Assembly (NCBI GenBank): GCA_018898235.1
Contig: JAHIJU010000350.1
Location: forward strand, 1-11,427
Direction: 5' to 3'
DNA length: 11,427 nt
From: Actinomycetota bacterium
GTDB taxonomy: Bacteria; Actinomycetota; Actinomycetes; Actinomycetales; Cellulomonadaceae
Numbering within the stretch: position 1 is the stretch's first letter; each line of letters opens with the position of its first letter. Positions 6,928-11,427 of the stretch are shown here, piece by piece. A program made the position numbers and the translations under genes. The notes beneath the pieces are model-generated. The model did not search any database and was not told the DNA's origin. It saw only the letters and a program-made list of their open reading frames with translations.

Positions 6928-8435
6928 GCGAGCTCGACGTCGCGGCGCTGCTCGCGCACCCGGCCAACGGCGGGCTGGAGGTGGTGGTCGGCGGCGACGC
7001 CGTCTGGGAGCAGGTGTGCTCGGAGGCGTCCGAGGACGGGTTGGCGACCACCGAGCGGACGCTGGCGATCCTCACCGGGCCACCGCCCAGCACCACCTGG
7101 CACCTGGACGCCCTGCTGCGACGGCTGCACACCCGCGGGTACACCGGGCTGGCGCTGCCCGCGGCCGCGGTGGTGGACCCGGCGAACCGGGCGGTGGCGC
7201 AGCGGATCGGTGTGGTGGTGCTGCGCACGGCGCACCCGGCCGAGCTGGCGAAGGCCTGCTGGGAGCTGCTGGAGGGGCGCGACGCGCTCGCCCTCGGCTA
7301 CGTGCGTCGGGTGGCGCGCACCATCGAGTACCGCGCGAGCGGTCTGGGCGACCTGCTGCGGCACCTGGCGGGCGGGATCGGGCACGGGGTGGCGCTGGTG
7401 GACGCGGCCGGGGTGCTGCAGCAGGCAGGGGAGCCGCTGCCCGACGCGCTGCACGCCCGGATCGACTTCGGCGGCTGGCTCGACCTGGTGCCGGACACCG
7501 GTGCGGGGGCGGCGGCCTCGGTCCGGGTGGACTCCGAACGTCGTCGCGGCCTGCGGCTCGTGATCCACGGTCGTGGTCTGGACGCCACCCATCTGCGGGC
7601 GCTGGGGACGGCTGCGGAGGTCGCGATGCCGGCAGTGGCCGCGCGCATCCTCATCGACGAGGTGGTCGAGGTGAGCGAGGCCAGCCGGGCCTCGTCCCTG
7701 CTCGGGGAGTTCCTGGAGCACCGCGGCCGGCAGGACGCCGACGTCGAGGAGCGGATGCGCGCGCACGGCTGGAGCCCGGAGGGCCACCACATCGGCTTCC
7801 GGCTGCTCGAGCGCGACCAGACGGACACGCTCGACCTGCTGTCCCTGGTGGGCCGTGAGCTGCGGGCGCTGCCGGTGGCGGCGCATGCCACGACCCGCGG
7901 CCACGGCGTGACCGGCTGGCTCACGTTCACCCAAGCGCCCTCCCCGGCGCAGGTGGAGCGGGCGGTGCGCTCGTTGCGCGAGGTGCACCAGGCGGTGGGG
8001 GAGCACGCCGCGGTGGCCACCGGCATCGGCTCCGCGTCCAGCGGGGCCGCGGGGCTGTACGGCACGCTCATCGAGGCGACCGATGCCGCGCGGATCGCGG
8101 TGGGGCGCGAGGCGACCGGGTGGTTCCTGCACATCGACCGGCTCGGGCTGGACCAGCTGCTCATGGCCTCGACCGGCTCGGACACCTTCCTGCCCGCCGC
8201 GACGTCGTTGCTGGCCCCGCTCTCGCCCGAGCTGCTGGCGACGCTGCGGGCCTACCTCGACCACGAGTCGCAGCTGGTGGCTACGGCCGCGGCGCTGGGC
8301 ACCCACCGCAACACGGTGTCGGTGCGGGTGCACCGGATCCAGGACCTGCTCGGCGTGGACCTGACCGACCCGGACGTGCGCCTCGCCCTGCACCTGGCCT
8401 GCCGGGCGCTCGCGCGGGCGTCAGGGCCGGGCTGA
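6924..8435 (+). CDS. PucR-family transcriptional regulator
   Basis: A 503-residue DNA-binding regulator of the PucR/CdaR type. The N-terminal PucR domain (about 5-125, including the VVVGGDAVWEQV and TTERTLAILTGPP stretches) is followed by a middle GGDEF-like/sensor region (about 270-420). The C-terminal helix-turn-helix (HTH_30, about 441-490) contains TAAALGTHRNTVSVRVHRIQ and LTDPDVRLALHLACRAL, the best conserved part of the family. The family is named after the Bacillus purine-catabolism activator; relatives control breakdown of purines, proline and other nitrogen compounds. The start at 6924 overlaps the DUF917-3 stop (ATGA); the reading frame stays open upstream to 6339 but that part is antiparallel shadow of DUF917-3. 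The likely targets are its own operon and the palindromes at 594-639. It ends in a 15-base tail-to-tail overlap with the next gene. Confidence 0.93.
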   Translation: MSELDVAALLAHPANGGLEVVVGGDAVWEQVCSEASEDGLATTERTLAILTGPPPSTTWHLDALLRRLHTRGYTGLALPAAAVVDPANRAVAQRIGVVVLRTAHPAELAKACWELLEGRDALALGYVRRVARTIEYRASGLGDLLRHLAGGIGHGVALVDAAGVLQQAGEPLPDALHARIDFGGWLDLVPDTGAGAAASVRVDSERRRGLRLVIHGRGLDATHLRALGTAAEVAMPAVAARILIDEVVEVSEASRASSLLGEFLEHRGRQDADVEERMRAHGWSPEGHHIGFRLLERDQTDTLDLLSLVGRELRALPVAAHATTRGHGVTGWLTFTQAPSPAQVERAVRSLREVHQAVGEHAAVATGIGSASSGAAGLYGTLIEATDAARIAVGREATGWFLHIDRLGLDQLLMASTGSDTFLPAATSLLAPLSPELLATLRAYLDHESQLVATAAALGTHRNTVSVRVHRIQDLLGVDLTDPDVRLALHLACRALARASGPG

Positions 8436-9122
8436 GTCCTCGCCGGGCCCGCGTTCGGCCAGGTACAACGCGTAGGTGAAGGTCCTGCTCCCGCGGGGGA
8501 CGTCGAGCAGCACCTCGGTGCAGTCGCCCGCCACCTCGGTGAGCATCGTCCGGAGGGTGGGTGCCGGGTCGCAGGACCACACCGCGAGCACCCCGCCGGG
8601 GGCAAGCGCCGCGTACGCCGCGGTGAGGAACGGGGAGGCGTAGACGTCCGCGTTGCCGGTGTGCACCAGGAAGTCGGGTCCGTTGTCGACGTCGAGCAGC
8701 ACAGCGTCCAGACCGTGCCGGGCGGGGACGACGTCGAGCACATCGCCGACGGTCAGGGTGAGCCGTGGGTCGTCGTCCGCCAGCTGGGGCAGCAGACCGT
8801 GGTGCGCCCAGTCGACGAGGGCCGCGTGCAGCTCGACCACCTCGACGGCGCCGACGCCCGGGTCGTCCAGCAGGGTGCGGGCGGTGTAGCCCAGCCCCAG
8901 ACCGCCGACCAGCACCCGCCGGCCGGGTGTCGGGACGGTGGCGGACCCGCTGCGGGCCGCCAGCCGGTCGAGCGCCAGCCGGGCCAGGGCCTGTTCGGTG
9001 GACGTCTGCGCCGAGTCCATCGCGAACACGCCGTCGACCACGAGCTCGAGCACATCGCCGCGCCGGGCCAGGGCGAGCTCGCCGCGTGCGTCGGTGGCGC
9101 GGGCGATCTCGATGCGGTGCAC
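8421..9122 (-). CDS. Spermidine synthase-like protein (Rossmann methyltransferase fold)
   Basis: A 233-residue cytoplasmic protein of the polyamine-synthase/SAM-dependent methyltransferase fold. Seen: the nucleotide loop GGLGLGYT (73-80), the acidic end of strand 2 in VELHAALVDWA (95-105), GDVLD (126-130), and DAVLLDVDNGPD (139-150) in the position of the catalytic Asp region of spermidine synthase. It is shorter than typical 280-300 residue spermidine synthases, and no partner decarboxylase is nearby, so true polyamine synthesis is doubtful. Such proteins are often annotated as spermidine synthase in actinobacteria without proof. The start is GTG at 9120-9122 with AGGA seven bases upstream, and a possible -10 (TAACCT) at 9147-9152 on the minus strand. 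It converges on pucR and overlaps it by 15 bases. Probably unrelated to the DUF917 operon, since it is transcribed the other way. Confidence 0.8.
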   Translation of the reverse strand: MHRIEIARATDARGELALARRGDVLELVVDGVFAMDSAQTSTEQALARLALDRLAARSGSATVPTPGRRVLVGGLGLGYTARTLLDDPGVGAVEVVELHAALVDWAHHGLLPQLADDDPRLTLTVGDVLDVVPARHGLDAVLLDVDNGPDFLVHTGNADVYASPFLTAAYAALAPGGVLAVWSCDPAPTLRTMLTEVAGDCTEVLLDVPRGSRTFTYALYLAERGPGEDSARP

Positions 9123-9240
9123 GGTGCGATCCTGCTCCTCGTCGGGAGGTTACTGCTCAGGCGAGGGCCGACCGGGTTCGTGGTGTCCCCGCTTCTTGCC
9201 GAAACGATCCCTCGCGGCGCCACCCGATCTGGCCTTCCTG

Positions 9241-9269
9241 CTGACAACCGTGAGGTGCTGGGGGATACT
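9241..9269 (+). promoter_or_regulatory. Sigma70-like promoter reading into the DUF3800 3' end
   Basis: CTGACA (9241-9246, five of six matches to TTGACA) is followed after exactly 17 bases by GATACT (9264-9269, four of six matches to TATAAT). Transcription would start near 9276 and run on the plus strand, antisense to the DUF3800 gene. No convincing gene follows, so it would make a small or antisense RNA, or it is a chance match or a relic of a lost gene. Confidence 0.33.
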
Positions 9270-9346
9270 TGGACGAAGGAGCCCGTTGGTGGGGCTGCCG
9301 AGATTGGCCGGAACCGGGAGACCGGATCCTTCCACCCGTGGAGGTG

Positions 9347-9372
9347 GTTGAGGCCCTCGGAGCTCCTCCAAC
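9347..9372. terminator. Imperfect stem-loop downstream of the DUF3800 gene
   Basis: GTTGAGG (9347-9353) can pair with CCTCCAAC (9365-9372) leaving one bulged C, with an 11-base loop. It lies just beyond the DUF3800 stop codon and could end that transcript or the plus-strand transcript from the promoter at 9241. No run of T follows on either strand, so an intrinsic terminator is only a weak suggestion. Confidence 0.2.
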
Positions 9373-9382
9373 GGGCTTCTCG

Positions 9383-10216
9383 CTACGACGAGAGCGCTGG
9401 CCACCACGCACGTCTGGTCAGGACCAGGGGGTCGCCGTACACCTTGATGCCCCAACCGATCACCTGACCCGCCGGGCCGCGGCGGATCTGGTGACGGTGG
9501 GTGAGAAGGTGGGTGGCGCAGCCCAGGTCGCCGTCGTCGCCGGTGAGGGCGGCGCCCATCATTCCCATGTAGATGTCGGCGATCTGTAGACCGTCGTAGC
9601 GCTCCGGACCGTGCCAGGTCGGCGGCCACTTGATGAACTCCATCGGCGCGTCGGTGCGGCCCCGATCCCGGACCGCCTCAAGGTACTCGACGCTGTCGAC
9701 GTCACGGGTTCCCTTGATGCTGCTCAGGCGCGCCAGTGCGAGGCGAGGTCCCCTCGGCCAGTGTTTGGCGGCGAACGCGACTCGTTCGAGCAGGAGCTTC
9801 GTCACGTAGTTGTAGAACGCATCCTGATCGTGCCGGAGGTGTTCGCCCGCGATCATCGTCGCCTTGTCGGCGATGACGTAGATGGTCGTGACGCCGGGGA
9901 TGCCCGCGACAAGGCTCGCCGCGAGGGCTCGTCGCGCGGCATGCTTCGGCTTCGGTGTGAAGTGCTCCACCCAGTGGAGCGGCTTGTCGGTCCGGATCTG
10001 GGCCCGTAGACCCGCAGCGATGACCTTCATGTAGGGAACCGACTCGACTGGGACCATGACCGCCGTCATCGCGAAGAACGGCGACGACCGCGTCGTGAAT
10101 CCCCGGTCGCCGAACTCGTCGACGTACACCTCTACCCGATCGAGCGACCCGATGCGCGCCGGCGTTCGGTACCGGCCGGGCGGATCGCCCGGGGGACCTG
10201 CCTCGATGTCGGTCAC
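9383..10216 (-). CDS. DUF3800 domain-containing protein
   Basis: A 277-residue protein with the hallmarks of DUF3800, a family of unknown biochemical function that is often found in accessory regions and near mobile elements. Seen: the N-terminal strand with an acidic motif YVDEFGDRGF (31-40, the counterpart of the family's DESG motif), HWVEHF (81-86), the central strand TTIYVIADK (110-118), and the C-terminal DGLQIADIYMGMMGAAL (208-224), whose QIAD matches the conserved Q-hAD of the family. These acidic residues are arranged as in RNase-H-like nucleases, but nuclease activity is inference. The start is a GTG at 10214-10216 with a poor ribosome binding site. The first 27 residues are Pro/Gly-rich and may not be translated, as the conserved part begins near residue 28. 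GC content is visibly lower and codon choice less biased than in the neighbours, which suggests acquisition by transfer. Confidence 0.8.
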   Translation of the reverse strand: MTDIEAGPPGDPPGRYRTPARIGSLDRVEVYVDEFGDRGFTTRSSPFFAMTAVMVPVESVPYMKVIAAGLRAQIRTDKPLHWVEHFTPKPKHAARRALAASLVAGIPGVTTIYVIADKATMIAGEHLRHDQDAFYNYVTKLLLERVAFAAKHWPRGPRLALARLSSIKGTRDVDSVEYLEAVRDRGRTDAPMEFIKWPPTWHGPERYDGLQIADIYMGMMGAALTGDDGDLGCATHLLTHRHQIRRGPAGQVIGWGIKVYGDPLVLTRRAWWPALSS

Positions 10217-10403
10217 CTGGGTCCCGGCCTCGACATCGCCTCGACGGAGCCGTTCCCTGCTGGACCGGGCGGCCCGCTGCGGGCTGCCCGAGTTCTCACC
10301 TCGTGGACGCTAGCAGCGGCCGCCGACACCCCGTGCCGTGTTCCGTTCGTGGGTGAGGGACCCGCGGTCGACGATCGACGGCGCTCCGGCGCGCGATCGA
10401 CCT
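10217..10403. other. Intergenic region between NhaA fusion and DUF3800 genes
   Basis: These 187 bases lie between two minus-strand genes. The end next to the NhaA stop has a stem-loop (listed separately). The DUF3800 promoter should lie here, but I see no clear -10/-35 pair on the minus strand. The open frame crossing it (10213-10443 on the minus strand) is Arg/Pro-rich and overlaps the NhaA 3' end, so I do not regard it as a gene. Confidence 0.4.
10366..10402 (-). terminator. Stem-loop immediately after the NhaA-thioredoxin stop codon
   Basis: GGTCGACGATCG and CGATCGACC form an inverted repeat with a three-base bulge around a GC-rich loop, starting two bases after the stop codon at 10404-10406. 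The position fits a transcription terminator for the minus-strand gene. There is no T tract, as is common for actinobacterial hairpin terminators. Confidence 0.35.
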
Positions 10404-11427
10404 TCAGCCTCGCAGCGCCGCCGCGAGCGAGGCCGCATCCCACGGACCGGCATGACGCACGCCGTCGACGAAGAAGGTCGGGGTGCTGCTCAGGTCCATG
10501 AGGTCAGCGTCGTCGAGGTCGTCCTGCACGCGGCGGGCCACCTCGGCGCTGTCCAGGTCGGCCTCGAACCGGTCGACGTCCAGCCGCAGGTCGGCGGCGT
10601 AGGCGAGCAGGTCCTCGCGGTCGAGCCGGTCGTGCCGGGCGAACAGCAGCGGGCCGTACTCGAAGAACCGGCCCTGCAGGTGGGCGGCCTCGGCGGCGCG
10701 CGCGGCGAGCACGGCGTGCGGGTGGACCCGGGTGAGCGGCAGGTGCCGGAACACCCAGAGCAGGTCGTCGCCGAGCTCGGTCCGCAGCTCGTCGACCGAG
10801 CCGGTGGCGCGGCTGCAGAACGGGCACTCGAAGTCGCCGTACTCGACGAGCACGTGCGGTGCGTCGAGCCGGCCGCGGACGTGGTCGCGGCTCGGGTCCA
10901 CGTCCCGCAGCAGCCGGTGCCCGACGGGGGTGACGGGGCGGTACCGGTCGAGCAGCCGGAACGCGAGGGCGCCGAGGCCGAACGCCAGCAGGGATGCGGT
11001 GAGCACCCCGACGCGGGCCTCGGCGGCGGCCTGCTCGTCGGGCAGGGCGATGTCGACCATGAGCAGGGAGATGGTGAAGCCGATGCCGGACAGTGCGGCG
11101 CCGCCGGCGACCCGTCCGACCGTCAGCCCCGGTGCGAGCCGTCCCCAGCCCAGTCGCTGTACGAGCGCGGTGGCCCCGGTGATCGAGACCAGCTTGCCCA
11201 CCACCAGACCGAGCACCACGGCCCAGGTCAGCGGTGAGTGCCAGGCCGCGGCCAGCGTCGGGCCGTCCAGCCGAACCCCCGCGTTGGCCAGCGCGAACAC
11301 GGGTAGCACGACGAAGGCCACGAACGGTGCGATCGCGGTCTGGAGCCGCTCGTTCGGTGAGATCGACTCGCGCAGCGACCGGGTGGCCGCCGCCGCGAAC
11401 CGTGGGTTCGGCGACTGCCGGAACGCC
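10404..11427 (-). CDS. nhaA: NhaA Na+/H+ antiporter fused to a DsbA-like thioredoxin domain (N-terminus outside window)
   Basis: The frame runs off the right edge; 340 C-terminal residues are visible. The first part is the end of NhaA, an inner-membrane antiporter exporting Na+ in exchange for protons: SPNERLQTAIAPFVAFVVLP, FALANAGV and the late helix SGIGFTISLLMVDIAL are family motifs. Residue about 158 onward changes into a DsbA/thioredoxin-4 type domain: VLVEYGDFECPFC with the CxxC active site CPFC (visible residues 181-184), then FRHLPLTRVHPHA and the cis-proline loop SSTPTFFVDG near the end. An internal GTG at 11321 would give an apparently complete short frame, but it lies inside a transmembrane segment, and the family similarity continues upstream of it, so it is not the start. 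This fusion is a known actinobacterial arrangement. What the thioredoxin domain reduces or oxidises, and on which membrane side it lies, is not shown here. Confidence 0.93.
   Translation of the reverse strand, partial: AFRQSPNPRFAAAATRSLRESISPNERLQTAIAPFVAFVVLPVFALANAGVRLDGPTLAAAWHSPLTWAVVLGLVVGKLVSITGATALVQRLGWGRLAPGLTVGRVAGGAALSGIGFTISLLMVDIALPDEQAAAEARVGVLTASLLAFGLGALAFRLLDRYRPVTPVGHRLLRDVDPSRDHVRGRLDAPHVLVEYGDFECPFCSRATGSVDELRTELGDDLLWVFRHLPLTRVHPHAVLAARAAEAAHLQGRFFEYGPLLFARHDRLDREDLLAYAADLRLDVDRFEADLDSAEVARRVQDDLDDADLMDLSSTPTFFVDGVRHAGPWDAASLAAALRG

Larger units (their letters stand above)
9123..9382. other. Intergenic region with promoter-like and hairpin elements, no gene seen
   Basis: These 260 bases lie between two minus-strand genes. 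The first 30 bases next to 9122 carry the ribosome binding site and a possible promoter of the spermidine-synthase-like gene. The rest is less GC-rich than the operon and holds a sigma70-like promoter on the plus strand (listed separately), a small hairpin AGCCC-n7-GGGCT (9280-9296), the 8-base palindrome GGAGCTCC (9359-9366) inside a longer stem (9347-9372), and a five-pair stem around the DUF3800 stop codon (9378-9393). No open frame here has a recognisable protein. I cannot tell whether it encodes a small RNA or is the remnant of an insertion. Confidence 0.4.

Noticed and set aside
6531..8393. Long minus-strand open frame (620 codons) opposite pucR
   Set aside because: Same reason: low-complexity Arg/His/Gln/Gly-rich translation covering a clearly recognised PucR-family gene.
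9269..9589. Plus-strand 106-codon open frame behind the promoter-like element at 9241
   Set aside because: It starts with TTG, overlaps the DUF3800 gene antisense for two thirds of its length, and shows no recognisable domain.
10213..10443. Minus-strand 76-codon open frame between NhaA and DUF3800
   Set aside because: Its start lies inside the NhaA-thioredoxin 3' end and its translation is Arg/Gly/Ala-rich without motifs.
1..11427. tRNA, rRNA, CRISPR array, insertion sequence or integrase
   Set aside because: No cloverleaf-like sequence, regularly spaced repeat, transposase or integrase motif was seen on either strand by eye.

Overview
The window looks like chromosomal DNA from a high-GC Gram-positive bacterium (Actinomycetota). 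The coding DNA is extremely GC-rich with G/C at third positions. Genes are packed with ATGA stop/start overlaps, one gene has a leaderless-type promoter (TAGGCT placed 7 bases before an ATG), and the NhaA antiporter carries a DsbA-like domain, a fusion I know mainly from actinobacteria. The genus cannot be assigned from the sequence.

Layout. (1) 1-461, minus: the N-terminal third of a 6-phosphofructokinase, cut by the left edge. (2) 462-713: a divergent intergenic region with two operator-like palindromes upstream of the next operon. (3) 714-8435, plus: a six-gene cluster made of an NCS1 (CodB-type) permease, a short hydantoinase/oxoprolinase-A ATPase (HyuA), two tandem 372-residue DUF917 (S-methyl-thiohydantoin desulfurase family) proteins, a third and very divergent DUF917 protein, and a PucR-family regulator. 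The four junctions hyuA/DUF917-1, DUF917-1/DUF917-2, DUF917-3/pucR and (with a 30-base gap) permease/hyuA are tight. The only break, 21 bases between DUF917-2 and DUF917-3, holds a leaderless-type promoter. (4) 8421-9122, minus: a spermidine-synthase-like methyltransferase-fold protein whose 3' end overlaps that of pucR. (5) 9383-10216, minus: a DUF3800 protein of visibly lower GC, flanked by non-coding DNA on both sides. (6) 10404-11427, minus: the C-terminal part of an NhaA Na+/H+ antiporter fused to a DsbA-like thioredoxin domain, cut by the right edge.

How it fits together. The 714-8435 cluster reads as an uptake, processing and sensing unit for a small nitrogen heterocycle such as a hydantoin, thiohydantoin, pyrimidine or purine breakdown product. 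The permease would bring the compound in. HyuA (ATP-dependent cyclic amide chemistry in the wider family) and the DUF917 proteins would act on it, and PucR would control expression. The notable points are a HyuA without any HyuB partner, three DUF917 paralogues in a row, and the pairing of the most degenerate paralogue with the regulator. Family assignments are firm; the substrate and the division of labour are inference.
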